The notes below the pieces were generated by a model that was not told where the DNA came from, did not search any database, and was given only the letters and a program-made list of their open reading frames with translations. The position numbers were made by a program, and so were the translations under genes. 64,000 nt of DNA from Nocardioides plantarum (GTDB lineage: Bacteria; Actinomycetota; Actinomycetes; Propionibacteriales; Nocardioidaceae): assembly GCF_006346395.1 (NCBI RefSeq), contig NZ_VDMS01000001.1:1984001-2048000 (forward strand). Reading direction: 5' to 3'. Shown piece after piece: positions 28,217 through 38,218 of the stretch. The first letter of the stretch is position 1, and every line of letters begins with the position of its first letter.

Positions 28217-29227
28217 GTGCACGACGTACCCGTCTGGCTGTGGGGCGTGTTCGCCGCCACCGTCGTCATCGCCCTGGCCATCGACCTGCTGGCCCACCGC
28301 GACGCCCATGTCATCGGCTTCAAGGAAGCCGCCCGTTGGAGCGTCGGCTGGGTGGGGCTCGCGATCGTCTTCGGCATCGTGGTCTTCGCCGTGGTCGGAC
28401 GCGACGCCGGCGTCGAGTACACGACCGCCTGGTTGCTGGAGAAGAGCCTCTCGGTCGACAACCTCTTCGTCTTCGCCCTGATCTTCGGCTACTTCAAGGT
28501 CCCGGCGCAGTACCAGCACCGGGTGCTGTTCTACGGCGTCATCGGCGCCCTGGTGTTCCGCGGCATCTTCCTGGCCCTCGGCGTCGCCGTGGTCAGCCAG
28601 TTCACCGCCATCCTCTTCGTCTTCGCCGCGATCCTGCTCTACAGCGCCTACAAGCTGATCAAGGGTGACGACGACGACTACGACCCCAGCACCAGCCTGG
28701 CCCTGCGCCTGATGCGCAAGATCGTCCCGATGAGCGACGAGTACCACGGCACGAAGTTCTTCATCAAGGAGGCCGGCAAGCGCGTCGGTACCCCCATGCT
28801 CGCCGTCGTGGTCGCCATCGAGGCGGCCGACCTGCTGTTCGCCGTCGACAGCGTGCCCGCCGTGCTCGCGGTGAGCGACGACGCGTTCATCGTCTACACC
28901 TCCAACGCCTTCGCCATCCTGGGCCTGCGGGCGCTCTACTTCCTGCTCTCGGGCCTGCTCGACCGGTTCCACTACCTCGGCACCGGCCTGGCCCTGATCC
29001 TCGCCTTCATCGGCGTCAAGCTGATCCTGCAGGCGGCCCACAAGACCATCGACACCTCCATCCCGGAGATCCCCTCCCTGGTCAGCCTGGGCGTGATCGT
29101 CGTGGTCCTCGCCGGCTCGGTCGGGCTCAGCTTCCTGCGCCCCAAGGCCGAGGAGCCGGCGGACGCCGACCCCCTGGCCGGCCCCGAGCACGCCGGCGAC
29201 CAGCCGACCGAGGTCGAGCCCCGCTGA
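28217..29227 (+). CDS. TerC family integral membrane protein
   Basis: 336 aa from GTG 28217 (AGAGGAG upstream). About eight membrane helices with the family's paired acidic motifs: WLLEKSLSVDNLFVFALIF and VVAIEAADLLFAVDSVPAV, whose aspartates and glutamates sit in the membrane, plus SNAFAILGLRALYF. TerC/Alx/YkoY-type proteins are linked to tellurite resistance and to manganese export or metal loading of exported proteins. A strong terminator follows. Regulation may use the leader repeats at 28102-28152. Confidence 0.93.
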   Translation: MHDVPVWLWGVFAATVVIALAIDLLAHRDAHVIGFKEAARWSVGWVGLAIVFGIVVFAVVGRDAGVEYTTAWLLEKSLSVDNLFVFALIFGYFKVPAQYQHRVLFYGVIGALVFRGIFLALGVAVVSQFTAILFVFAAILLYSAYKLIKGDDDDYDPSTSLALRLMRKIVPMSDEYHGTKFFIKEAGKRVGTPMLAVVVAIEAADLLFAVDSVPAVLAVSDDAFIVYTSNAFAILGLRALYFLLSGLLDRFHYLGTGLALILAFIGVKLILQAAHKTIDTSIPEIPSLVSLGVIVVVLAGSVGLSFLRPKAEEPADADPLAGPEHAGDQPTEVEPR

Positions 29228-29250
29228 CCTGAGGCACCCAGCACGACGAA

Positions 29251-29285
29251 CAGCCCCCGACCGGCATCACGCCGGTCGGGGGCTG
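29251..29285. terminator. strong bidirectional hairpin terminator
   Basis: A 15-bp perfect stem (29251-29265 with 29271-29285), loop ATCAC, lies between terC and the convergent small membrane protein gene. Confidence 0.88.
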
Positions 29286-29319
29286 TCGTGCGTCTCGGGT
29301 GGTGTCGGGTGGTGTCGGG

Positions 29320-29496
29320 CTAGGCGACCTGGTCGACGACCGGCGCGGGACCCGGGGCCGGGGTGGTCAGCAGGACCGGCGGCGCCGGCGCCGCCATGCG
29401 CGGCGGCTCCAGCCGAGCCAGGAGCAGGATCAGGAAGAAGCCGCCGGCGAGGATGCCGCCGATGAGGAGGAGGATCTGGTCCAGGTCCTGGCCCAT
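29320..29496 (-). CDS. small single-pass membrane protein, unknown
   Basis: 58 aa: MGQDLDQ, then a hydrophobic segment ILLLIGGILAGGFFLILLL (residues about 8-27), RLEPPRM, and a proline/alanine-rich C-tail ending VVDQVA. The gene ends 35 nt from the terminator shared with terC. No strong ribosome site is visible before the ATG (GGAAAG is 14 nt away). The reading frame has normal third-position GC bias and a sensible membrane topology, which is why I report it. Function unknown. Confidence 0.5.
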   Translation of the reverse strand: MGQDLDQILLLIGGILAGGFFLILLLARLEPPRMAAPAPPVLLTTPAPGPAPVVDQVA

Positions 29497-29790
29497 GAGG
29501 TCACTGTGTCTTTCCGGTCAGCGGCCGAGTCCGCGCTGATGAGGTGCGCCCGCGAGGCGGGGCGCACGACGATGTCGGACAAGTTTCTCCCAGGCCCTTG
29601 ACTTTCATGACGCCCCTACGGGTGAGATCCCCGCTGCGGGGCGCCGGGCCAGCCGGCCGGTCGTTCACGCGATGGTCTCGTCCTCGCCGCTGCCGAGGGT
29701 GTCGACGGCTTCCCGGAGGTCGTCTCCGGTTCACCCGTCGTCCCTACGTTCCTGGAGGTTCTCGACCCTCCCGCCCAGGAAAGCAGCTGC

Positions 29791-32700
29791 ATGATCACCT
29801 CCCCTCGGCGTGGCTCACGCACGCCACGTCTCGTCCCCACGGCCCTGGCCACGTCGCTCGCCGCCGCGCTCGCGGTCGGCGGTCTGGCCTCGACGGCACC
29901 GGCTGGTGCCGCGACGACCGCCCCGGCGGCCGCCGCTGCCCGGGCGACGACCGACTACACCGACCTGGTCAACCCGTTCATGTCCACGCAGGGCGACAAC
30001 GGGCAGAACATCCCCGGCGCCCAGGTGCCGCACGGCCTGGCCAAGCCCAACCCGATGACCGCGCCGGGCCGCACCCACTCGGGCTACGACTACGCGCAGG
30101 GCAACATCCGGGGCTTCACGCTGACCAACCTCGACGGAGTCGGCGGGTCGGGCGGCGGGGGCGACCTGCTCGTCGTACCGACCTACACCGGCTACACCGC
30201 GCGACCCGCGAGCAGCACCTACGCGCTCCCCTTCTCCCACGACGACGAGAGCGCCGAGCCCGGCTACTACCAGGTCGGGCTGAAGGCCCCCCAGGGCACG
30301 ATCGAGGCCGAGCTGACCGCCACGGTGCGCAGCGGCCTCGAGCGGTTCACCTTCCCCACGGCCGGCAAGGCCTCGCTCGTGCTCGACCTGCAGAACAACT
30401 TCACCGGCCGCCTGGCCTCCGACCTGGCGGTCGAGAAGCTCGCCGACGGCCGCGCCGAGCTCTTCGGCAGCGTCACCGGCACCTTCAACGGCTACAACTA
30501 CAAGCTCTACTACGACGCCGTCACCAGCGCGCCCGTGACCAGCGTGAAGACCTGGGGCGAGGGTGCGGCCTTCGGCCCGACCACGCGGCGTACGGGCACC
30601 GACACCGGTGCCGTGATGACCTTCGACGTCACCGCCGGCCAGGCCGTGCAGCTCACCACGACGCTCTCGCCCGTCAGCATCGAGCAGGCCCGCAGGGACC
30701 AGGCGGCCGAGCTGACCGGCAAGTCGTTCGACGAGGTCCGCGCCGCCGCCCACGAGGACTGGCAGGAGACCCTCGGCAAGGTGGCGGTCACCTCCGACGC
30801 CACCAGCGACCCCGACGGCGACATCGCCGCGATCTTCTACACCAGCCTCTACCGGATGCTGGCGACCCCGACCAACGCCACCAGCACCGACGGCACCTAC
30901 CGCGGTGTCGACGGTGCCGTGCACCGCGCCGACGGCTACACGCACTACGACGGCTGGGGCACCTGGGACGACTTCCGCAAGTACTCCGTGCTGGCCACCA
31001 CCCACCCCGATCTGTACGCCGACGTCGTGCAGTCCCTCGTCGACATCTACGCCGACGACGCCAACGTGGGCAACGCGACCCTGAGCAGCCGCACCATGGC
31101 AGTGCCGACGGTCCGCTTCGAGCGCTCCGCGATCGTCATCGCCGACGCCGTCTCCAAGGGCGTGCACCTCGACCGGCTCGCGCAGGCCTTCCCGGCCCTG
31201 GTCGCCAACGCCAACACCTACAACGCGGCCAACCAGGCGCTCGGCTACATCGCCGGCGACCCGGGCACCACCGTCGCGACGTCGTACGACGACTACGCGC
31301 TGTCGGTGATCGCGACCGAGCTCGGCCGCACCGCCGACGCGGCGACGTACAAGAGCCGCTCGGCCAACTACCGCAACGTCCTGAAGCCGAAGGCCTGGAC
31401 GGCGCCGGACGGCACCGACGTCTCCGTGCTCTCCTCGCGCGACGCCTCCGGCGCCTTCGCGGCCGACGACCTGGAGCAGTTCCAGGCGGCGAAGCTCTAC
31501 CAGGGCACGCTGTGGCAGTTCCACTGGTACCCGGCCCAGGACATGGCCGGCCTGGTCGCCGCGATGGGTGGCACGGACGCCGCCCGCAAGGCGCTGAGCC
31601 ACTACTTCGGGGAGCAGGCGCCCGACGACGGCACCAAGATGCTGAAGTCCAACGCCAACGAGGTCGACCTGCAGACGCCGTACCTCTTCAACTACCTCGG
31701 TCAGCCGGCCAAGACCCAGAAGTGGGTCCGTGACCTCTACACGAAGCAGACGTGGCAGCAGTACATCGCCACCGGCGGCACCGACGGCAACAACCCGCCG
31801 TCCAGCAACGGCAAGCTGACGCCGCCGATCAAGACCAAGGTCTTCAAGAACGAGCCGCTGGGCTTCCTGCCGACGATGGACGACGACACCGGCGCGATGT
31901 CGGCCACCTACGTCGCGGCCGCGCTGGGTCTCTACCCGGTCACCGCCGGCTCGTCGCAGTACCAGGTCGGCTCGCCGTTCTTCCCGCGCGTCGACATCAG
32001 CCACGACGACGGCACGGCCTTCAGCATCGTCGCCAAGGACGTCTCGCCGGACCGCTTCTACATCCAGGACGCGACGCTCGACGGCAAGGCCTACGGCAAC
32101 ACCTGGGTCGACTACGACGACATCGCCGGCGACGGCTCGTTCGACGTGACCATGGGCGCCGAGGCCTCGACGTGGGGCACCACGGGCGCGCCCGCCTTCT
32201 CGCTGAGCACCGCCGGCGCCGGCACCCCCGCGGCCGCCACGGCCACCTCGGACCGCACCACGCTCACCGCGGACGCGGCCGGCGCGGTCGACGGCACCAT
32301 CACCATGACCCTGAAGGGCGCGACCCTCGCCGGCGCCGACGGCGACGTGCTCACCACCACCGGCCGCGCGACCGTCACCGGGCTCCCCGACGGGGTCACC
32401 GTCACCGTCACCCGGACCAGCGCCACCACCCTGGCGGTCAAGGTCAGCGGCACGCTGGCCGCCCAGCGCCGGACGAGGTTCGCGGTCCGGCTGACCGACG
32501 CGGCGCTGGTCGGCACCACGGCCGCCGCCGTGACCGGCACGGGTCTCTCGACCCGTGACCCGTTCACCATCCTGGTCACCGACCACTGGCGCGACGCGCT
32601 GCGTGACTCCTACGAGGAGGCCCGACTGGTCGTGGCCGGCAACTGGGAGGGCTCGACGTACGCCGCCCTGGTCACGGCCCGCGCGAGCGCCCGGACCGTG

Positions 32701-35637
32701 CTGGCCGACGCCACCGCGACCGACGCCGAGATCGATGGCGCCGACGCCGCGCTCACCGCCGCCCTCGACGGGCTGACCCTGAGCCAGGGCGGCTACCGCC
32801 GCCTCGAGGCCGAGAAGCACGACCTCTGGTCGGGCGGTGCAGACCTGCACGACGAGCCCACCGGCATCGGCGGCGTGCGCCCCGGCGCCTGGATCGCCTT
32901 CAACGGCGTCAGCTTCAGCGGCGGCCAGGTGCCCGACCAGGTGCAGGTGCGCTACTCCGGTGCGGTCAACGACGGCTACGCCAACGCCGCGGTCGAGGTG
33001 CGTCTCGGCGCGGTCGACGGCCCGCTGCTGGCGACCGTGGCGACCCCGCCGACGGCGTCCGGCTTCGGCACCTACGCCACCGCGACCGCCGACCTGACCG
33101 GCGTCGACGCCCTGCTGGCCGCCGCGCCGGCGACCGTCTACTTCGTGTTCCGCGGCTCCAACCCGACCTCGAGCGACACCACCCCGCACTGGGTCGGCAA
33201 CGTCGACTTCATGCAGTTCGCCGAGTCGGGCGCCACCGAGGAGCCCGTCGAGAACGACGTCGTGCTCACCCCCGACGGCCGGGCCGGCTGGGGCGGCGAC
33301 GGCGTCAGCGTCGGCAGCGGCACCCTCAAGACCGAGACCGACCAGGGCTCGGCCGGGCCGTTCACCGCCATCGCCAACACGCACAACGGCGACTGGGTGA
33401 AGTGGGCCGGTGCCGACCTGTCGGGCGCGCCCACCAGGCTGTCGGTGCACTACGTCAACAACTCCAACCGGGTCGCACCGGACGCCAACCTCGACGTCTA
33501 CCTCGACACGATGACCGGTACCCCGCTGGTCAACGTGAAGCTGCCCGCCACCGGAACGGCGTGGACCCAGGACGGCTACGCGACCGTCGACCTGCCCCAG
33601 GTCACCGGCACCCACGACGTCTACCTCGTCATGCACGGCACCTACACCGCCGAGCGTCCCTACGTGGGCAACCTCGGTGACCTCACGTTCGTGATCCCCG
33701 ACGCCCCGAGCTCCGACGGCCTCGAGGTCCAGTTCGAGAACCGGACGTCCTGGACCGGGCCCGAGCTCAAGACCGAGTCGTTCAGCTGGAACGACGGCAC
33801 CAGCGGGACCAACGTCGGCGGCACCCACGACGGCGACGTCCTGGAGTACGACGCCCTGCGGTTCGCCGACACGGCGACGTCACTCTCGGTGCACTACGTC
33901 AACAACTCCTCGCGCGTCGGCAACAACTCGCGCATCGAGGTCTACCTCGACGCACGCACGGGCACCCCGCTGGTCACCGTGCCGCTGCCGGTCACCGGCT
34001 CGGCCTGGTCCAACGCCGGCACCACCAAGATCACGCTGCCCACCGCGGTCAGCGGGACCCACAAGGTGATCCTGGTGCTGCGCACCGACGTCCCCGACGC
34101 CAACCACCCGTTCGTGTCCAACCTGGACTCGTTCACGTTCAACTACGGCGTCGACAAGACCGCCCTGCAGCGGGCCTACGACGGCTACGCACCCAGGCTG
34201 GCCGAGACCGGGCGCTACGTCCGCGTCGACCTCCGCGCGTTCTCCGAGGCGATGGCCGTGGCCCAGGACGTCCTGGCCGACGACACCGCGACCGGCTCGG
34301 ACGTCTCCGGCGCCCTGCGCACCCTGCAGCTCGCGGGTGGCCAGCTGGCGCCGCGCGCCCAGCGCTCCCTGCTGGCCGCGGTCTCCGACGCCCGCGAGCT
34401 CGACCTCACCCGCTACACGCAGAAGACCGGTGAGGCCCTGACGGCGGCGCTGGGCGACTCGACGGCCATGCTCACGGCGGCGACCGCGACCGACGAGCAG
34501 TACGCCGCCCAGGCGGCCACGCTCGAGGGCGCGATCGACGCCCTGGAGCTCAAGGTCACCAGCGTGCCGGACGCGCCGCAGGCGGTGTCGGCCACCGGCG
34601 TCGGGCAGCGCATCACTGTCGCCTGGGCCGCCCCGGCCTACGACGGCAACTCGCCGGTCACCGGCTACCTGGTGCAGCTCGAGGGCGGCGACCCGGTGAC
34701 GGTCCCGGCCGACCGGACGTCGTACACGTTCACGGGGCTGGAGCGCGGCCGGTCCTACCGGGCCACCGTCAAGGCGGTCAACGCGCTCGGGACCTCGGCG
34801 GCCAGCGCCTACACGGCGTACGTGCCGGTGGCGACGACTCCCCCGTCGAACCCGGCCCGGCCCGGGATCAGCGCGGTCGGCCAGGCCGTCACCGTCACCT
34901 GGGTCACGCCCGACGACGGTGGCTCGACGATCACCGGCTACACGGTGCGCCTCAGTGCCGGCACCGTGGCGCAGGTGGAGGGGACGGCGACGAGCCACAC
35001 CTTCACCGGCCTGGCGGCCGGCACCTACACCGCCACCGTCGCGGCCACGAACGTCGCCGGCACCTCCCCCGCCTCGCCGGTCTCGGAGAGAGTCACGGTC
35101 CTGCCGGCTCCGACGGTCACGAAGGTGACCGCCACGGCCCAGACCTGGTCGCAGGTCCAGGTGGGGTGGCGCACGACCGCCGGCTCGGAGCGCTTCGTGG
35201 TGAAGGTGTCGCTCACCCGTGGTGGCCGGGTCGTCGCCTCTCGCCAGGCGTGGTCCGACGCCTCCGGGGTGCGCTTCACCGGCCTGGCCGCGGCGACGTC
35301 GTACGGCGTCAGCGTCACGCCGGTCGGTGGTGACACCGCCGCGCGCACCACGGTGCGCACCCCGGCCCGCCCGAAGGTCGTCGCCCACGCGGTGCAGATC
35401 AAGGGCAAGGCGAAGGTCGGCGCGACCCTCTCCGTCGACGTCCACCACAGCTCCTGGAGCTCGGGCACCCGGTTCGCCTACCAGTGGCGGGTCGAGGGCA
35501 AGATCGTCGGCTGGACCAGCCGGCTCAAGGTCAAGAGCAGCTTCGCGGGGCGCAAGATCACCGTCCGGGTCACCGGCACGCGCGGTGACTGGACGCCCAC
35601 CGCGGTGACCAGCAAGGCGGTCCGCGTCGCTCGCTGA
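29791..35637 (+). CDS. secreted modular GH92 alpha-mannosidase with carbohydrate-binding, Fn3 and Ig-like modules
   Basis: 1948 aa exo-enzyme. Signal peptide (about 1-38), then the GH92 catalytic region (about 55-810). GH92-type signatures are DLVNPFMSTQGDNGQNIPGA, DGWGTWDDFRKYS, FHWYPAQDMAGLVAAMGG, NEPLGFLPTMDDDTGAMSA and VGSPFFPRVDI. GH92 enzymes are calcium-dependent exo-alpha-mannosidases. Downstream are a beta domain and FIVAR-like helices (~815-1000), three CBM6-like modules (~1005-1155, 1158-1305, 1311-1450), a helical FIVAR-like stretch (~1454-1590), three Fn3 or Fn3-like modules (from ~1593, 1688, 1772) and an Ig-like repeat (~1864-1948). It probably trims fungal or yeast mannan. AGGAAAG precedes the ATG. 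Confidence 0.93.
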   Translation: MITSPRRGSRTPRLVPTALATSLAAALAVGGLASTAPAGAATTAPAAAAARATTDYTDLVNPFMSTQGDNGQNIPGAQVPHGLAKPNPMTAPGRTHSGYDYAQGNIRGFTLTNLDGVGGSGGGGDLLVVPTYTGYTARPASSTYALPFSHDDESAEPGYYQVGLKAPQGTIEAELTATVRSGLERFTFPTAGKASLVLDLQNNFTGRLASDLAVEKLADGRAELFGSVTGTFNGYNYKLYYDAVTSAPVTSVKTWGEGAAFGPTTRRTGTDTGAVMTFDVTAGQAVQLTTTLSPVSIEQARRDQAAELTGKSFDEVRAAAHEDWQETLGKVAVTSDATSDPDGDIAAIFYTSLYRMLATPTNATSTDGTYRGVDGAVHRADGYTHYDGWGTWDDFRKYSVLATTHPDLYADVVQSLVDIYADDANVGNATLSSRTMAVPTVRFERSAIVIADAVSKGVHLDRLAQAFPALVANANTYNAANQALGYIAGDPGTTVATSYDDYALSVIATELGRTADAATYKSRSANYRNVLKPKAWTAPDGTDVSVLSSRDASGAFAADDLEQFQAAKLYQGTLWQFHWYPAQDMAGLVAAMGGTDAARKALSHYFGEQAPDDGTKMLKSNANEVDLQTPYLFNYLGQPAKTQKWVRDLYTKQTWQQYIATGGTDGNNPPSSNGKLTPPIKTKVFKNEPLGFLPTMDDDTGAMSATYVAAALGLYPVTAGSSQYQVGSPFFPRVDISHDDGTAFSIVAKDVSPDRFYIQDATLDGKAYGNTWVDYDDIAGDGSFDVTMGAEASTWGTTGAPAFSLSTAGAGTPAAATATSDRTTLTADAAGAVDGTITMTLKGATLAGADGDVLTTTGRATVTGLPDGVTVTVTRTSATTLAVKVSGTLAAQRRTRFAVRLTDAALVGTTAAAVTGTGLSTRDPFTILVTDHWRDALRDSYEEARLVVAGNWEGSTYAALVTARASARTVLADATATDAEIDGADAALTAALDGLTLSQGGYRRLEAEKHDLWSGGADLHDEPTGIGGVRPGAWIAFNGVSFSGGQVPDQVQVRYSGAVNDGYANAAVEVRLGAVDGPLLATVATPPTASGFGTYATATADLTGVDALLAAAPATVYFVFRGSNPTSSDTTPHWVGNVDFMQFAESGATEEPVENDVVLTPDGRAGWGGDGVSVGSGTLKTETDQGSAGPFTAIANTHNGDWVKWAGADLSGAPTRLSVHYVNNSNRVAPDANLDVYLDTMTGTPLVNVKLPATGTAWTQDGYATVDLPQVTGTHDVYLVMHGTYTAERPYVGNLGDLTFVIPDAPSSDGLEVQFENRTSWTGPELKTESFSWNDGTSGTNVGGTHDGDVLEYDALRFADTATSLSVHYVNNSSRVGNNSRIEVYLDARTGTPLVTVPLPVTGSAWSNAGTTKITLPTAVSGTHKVILVLRTDVPDANHPFVSNLDSFTFNYGVDKTALQRAYDGYAPRLAETGRYVRVDLRAFSEAMAVAQDVLADDTATGSDVSGALRTLQLAGGQLAPRAQRSLLAAVSDARELDLTRYTQKTGEALTAALGDSTAMLTAATATDEQYAAQAATLEGAIDALELKVTSVPDAPQAVSATGVGQRITVAWAAPAYDGNSPVTGYLVQLEGGDPVTVPADRTSYTFTGLERGRSYRATVKAVNALGTSAASAYTAYVPVATTPPSNPARPGISAVGQAVTVTWVTPDDGGSTITGYTVRLSAGTVAQVEGTATSHTFTGLAAGTYTATVAATNVAGTSPASPVSERVTVLPAPTVTKVTATAQTWSQVQVGWRTTAGSERFVVKVSLTRGGRVVASRQAWSDASGVRFTGLAAATSYGVSVTPVGGDTAARTTVRTPARPKVVAHAVQIKGKAKVGATLSVDVHHSSWSSGTRFAYQWRVEGKIVGWTSRLKVKSSFAGRKITVRVTGTRGDWTPTAVTSKAVRVAR

Positions 35638-35653
35638 CCGGTAGCGCAGACCT

Positions 35654-35692
35654 GAAGCGGGTCCGGTGGCGAGCAGCCGCCGGGCCCGCTTC
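35654..35692 (+). terminator. hairpin terminator after the GH92 gene
   Basis: GAAGCGGG...CCCGCTTC arms (35654-35670 with 35676-35692) pair over 17 bp with two wobbles, loop GAGCA, 16 nt after the stop. Confidence 0.8.
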
Positions 35693-35782
35693 GGCGTTCG
35701 GCCACGGCTCGGGCGGTCAGCGACTACCGTCCCTCACGCCTGGTACGTAGGCGTTCCCTCTCGGACCCACCACGGAAAGCCC

Positions 35783-37375
35783 ATGACACCGAAGCTCGTT
35801 GCTCTCTCCCTGGCCGCTGCCACCACGGCCCTGGTCACCGCGTTCACCGGCACCATCACCGCGGCCGACGAGGCACAGGCCGCCGAGGCGGGCGGGATCG
35901 CTGGCGTGGTCACCCGTGCCGACGGCCGCCCCGACTCGCGCTACATGATCTACGTCGACCCGGTCGACCCGGCCTCGTCGACGCCGGAGGGCTGGCACAA
36001 CGGCACCAACGACGGCGCCTTCCAGGTCGACCTGCCGCCCGGTGCCTATTGGGTGAAGTTCGCCGGCTTCCCCGGTATCGCGACGGAGTGGTGGGGTGAC
36101 GTCGCCACCCGCGGCGCCTCTACCAAGGTGGTCGTCGAGGCGGGTCGGCTCACCCGTCTGAACCCACAGCTCTCGGCCGGCGGATCCATCAGCGGAACGA
36201 TCGACCGGGCAGCGTTCGAACCCGATCCCCTCTGGACCACGTCGACCGCCGAGGTCTTCGCGGCCGACCCCACCGTGCCCGGTGGATACGTGCGCATCAA
36301 CGCCGACGCGGGCGACGGAGACGGCCGGTACGACGTGCCCCGCCTGCACGCCGGCAACTACGTGGTGCGCTACTACACCCACGAGACCGGGCTCGAGGGG
36401 TGGTGGCGGGGCTCCGGCTCCACGGCCACCGCCGCCCGTCTCGCGACCACGGTGACCGTGACCGAGGGAGAGGACACCGCAGGCGTCGACCCCGTCGGGC
36501 TGCACCCCCAGGGCACCGTCACCGGCACGGTCCGACGCGGCGACGGCAAGCGCCTCGGCGGCGTCACCATCACCGTGCTGCACCTCAACGACTACGGCGA
36601 GTGGGTCACCGACTACGAGGACGAGGGAGCCGAGCGGACCGTCACCAGCGCGCGCGGCACCTACCGGTTCCGTGCCCCGTCCGGGCCCTACCGCGTGCGC
36701 TACGCCGAAGGACCTACTGACTCGCCGATCCGCACGGAGTTCTCCGGCGACGCCGCCACCGTCGAACGAGCCCGTGATGTCGTTGTCCGCATCGACCAGG
36801 AAACCAAGGCCGACACCTCCGTGGAACCCGTGGCCGTGGTCGCCGACGTACGGGCCGTCCAGTCCGGCACCCCGCGCGTCGGCGCGACCCTCACCGTGAG
36901 CCGGGGCTCGTGGTATCCCACCACCGCCAAGGTGGCCTACCAGTGGGCACGCAACGGGGTTCCGATCAGCGGCGAGCACGGCCGCACCTACCGCGTCCGG
37001 CCGTCGGACCTCGGCGCCCGCATCATCGCGCGGCTCAGGGCAGTCAAGCCGGGGTACACCTCGACCTACACCTACGTCACCCCACGTGCCCCGAAGGTCC
37101 TGACCGGCAGGTTCACCGTCGAGTCCGGGCCCCGGGTCCGCGGGCGCCTCACCGTCGGCTCGACGCTCCGCGTGACCCGACCCGTCACCCACCCCTTCTC
37201 CAGCCCGCGCTACCAGTGGCAGCGCGACGGCCGGGCGATCGGCGGGGCCGACGGCGCGTCGTACGAGCTGAGGCCCGCCGACCGCGGCCACCGCATCAGC
37301 GTGCACGTGCGAGCCTTCCGCGGCGCCTACGACGAGATCCACTGGCGCACCCGGCCGCTCGGCCCGGTGCGGTAG
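35783..37375 (+). CDS. secreted multidomain protein with carboxypeptidase-regulatory-like and Ig-like modules
   Basis: 530 aa. A signal peptide ends near AQAAEA (residue about 36). Then come repeated beta-sandwich units: IAGVVTRADGRPDSRYM (~40), SISGTIDRA (~135) and VTGTVRRGDGKRLGGVTITV (~245), the style of carboxypeptidase-regulatory/Cna-B-like domains. Residues from about 365 are two Ig-like repeats (RVGATLTVSRGSWYP; RLTVGSTLRVTRP with YQWQRDGRAIGGADGASYE) of the same type found at the ends of the phosphatase and GH92 proteins. No catalytic domain is visible; probably a surface or matrix protein. GGAAAG precedes the ATG. Confidence 0.85.
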   Translation: MTPKLVALSLAAATTALVTAFTGTITAADEAQAAEAGGIAGVVTRADGRPDSRYMIYVDPVDPASSTPEGWHNGTNDGAFQVDLPPGAYWVKFAGFPGIATEWWGDVATRGASTKVVVEAGRLTRLNPQLSAGGSISGTIDRAAFEPDPLWTTSTAEVFAADPTVPGGYVRINADAGDGDGRYDVPRLHAGNYVVRYYTHETGLEGWWRGSGSTATAARLATTVTVTEGEDTAGVDPVGLHPQGTVTGTVRRGDGKRLGGVTITVLHLNDYGEWVTDYEDEGAERTVTSARGTYRFRAPSGPYRVRYAEGPTDSPIRTEFSGDAATVERARDVVVRIDQETKADTSVEPVAVVADVRAVQSGTPRVGATLTVSRGSWYPTTAKVAYQWARNGVPISGEHGRTYRVRPSDLGARIIARLRAVKPGYTSTYTYVTPRAPKVLTGRFTVESGPRVRGRLTVGSTLRVTRPVTHPFSSPRYQWQRDGRAIGGADGASYELRPADRGHRISVHVRAFRGAYDEIHWRTRPLGPVR

Positions 37376-37562
37376 TTCCCGGTCATCCCCGTCACGGCAT
37401 CTGGTTGTGACGCGGTACGACCCCCATCGCGCGTCCCGCATTGCAGGACCGCTCTCGGTCTGTGTGTCGCGCAGATTCCGGCTCGGTCGAGCGGCACAGG
37501 GGAGCACGCCGCTTTCGCCGCCTCAAGGACACCGATACGCCCGGACATGGCACCCCTCTGTG

Positions 37563-38178
37563 TCAAGCAGGGGTCGCGAGCAGCGTTCTAGACTCGTCGT
37601 CGGCGGGTCCGGGAAGTGACTTGTCCGAAGAGCTGGTGTGGGGCTGTGAGCCGGTCGCGCTGGATTCAGAGTCGTTGCCCCGTTGTCCTCCCGGGCCCGT
37701 CGCCGGATTGTTGCTGTCATCGGCGACGACGGTCCTGATGGAGTCGTCGAGCATCGTTCGATAGACGACGTCGGACAGCCGTCGTTTGAGGCATCGCATT
37801 GCTTCCATCGATGACTTCCCGTCGGCCTTCTTCTTGTCGTAGTAGTCGCGACCTGGGCCGGGGTTACGCAACTGAACGACCGCCATGACGTGCAGCACGT
37901 GGTTGATCTGACGGTTGCCCAGACGTGAGAGTCGATGGCGCACGACGTCGCCAGAGGACGCATCGATCGGTGCGGTGCCGTTCCACGATGCGAAGTGGCC
38001 GCGGTCGGGGAACCGGGTGATGTCGCTGACCTCGGCCAGGAGCCGGGCTGCCGATGCCGTTGAGGTCCAGCAGGCTGGTCCCAGTCGCGGACCAGGTCAC
38101 GCAGTTCCTTGTTCGCTGCTTCTTGCCCGCAAGGTGTAACAGCAGATCGGGCATTGGCATGGACTGCATCATCTGCAT
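37563..38178 (-). mobile_element. IS110-family transposase remnant (5'-truncated, frameshifted)
   Basis: The reverse strand encodes the C-terminal Transposase_20 half of an IS110-type transposase in pieces: ANKELRDLV, GTSLLDLNGIG, AEVSDITRFPDRGHFASWNG, TAPIDASSGDVVRHRLSRLG, GNRQINHVLHVMAVVQLRNP and SSMEAMRCLKRRLSDVVYR, then the usual GPGGQRG...SSDKSLPGPA tail to a TGA at 37563. The blocks fall in different frames around 38050-38110, and the N-terminal DEDD catalytic half is missing. It cannot be active. It marks the left side of the accessory segment that ends at tRNA-Arg. Confidence 0.85.
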
Positions 38179-38218
38179 GTTCGCGAGGTACAGTGGTCGA
38201 GAAGCCCAAGGAGGTCAC

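Noticed and set aside
38054-38218. A longer N-terminus for the antitoxin starting at 38054
   Set aside because: The extension lies on the antisense of the IS110 relic, and a canonical AAGGAGG site precedes the GTG at 38219.
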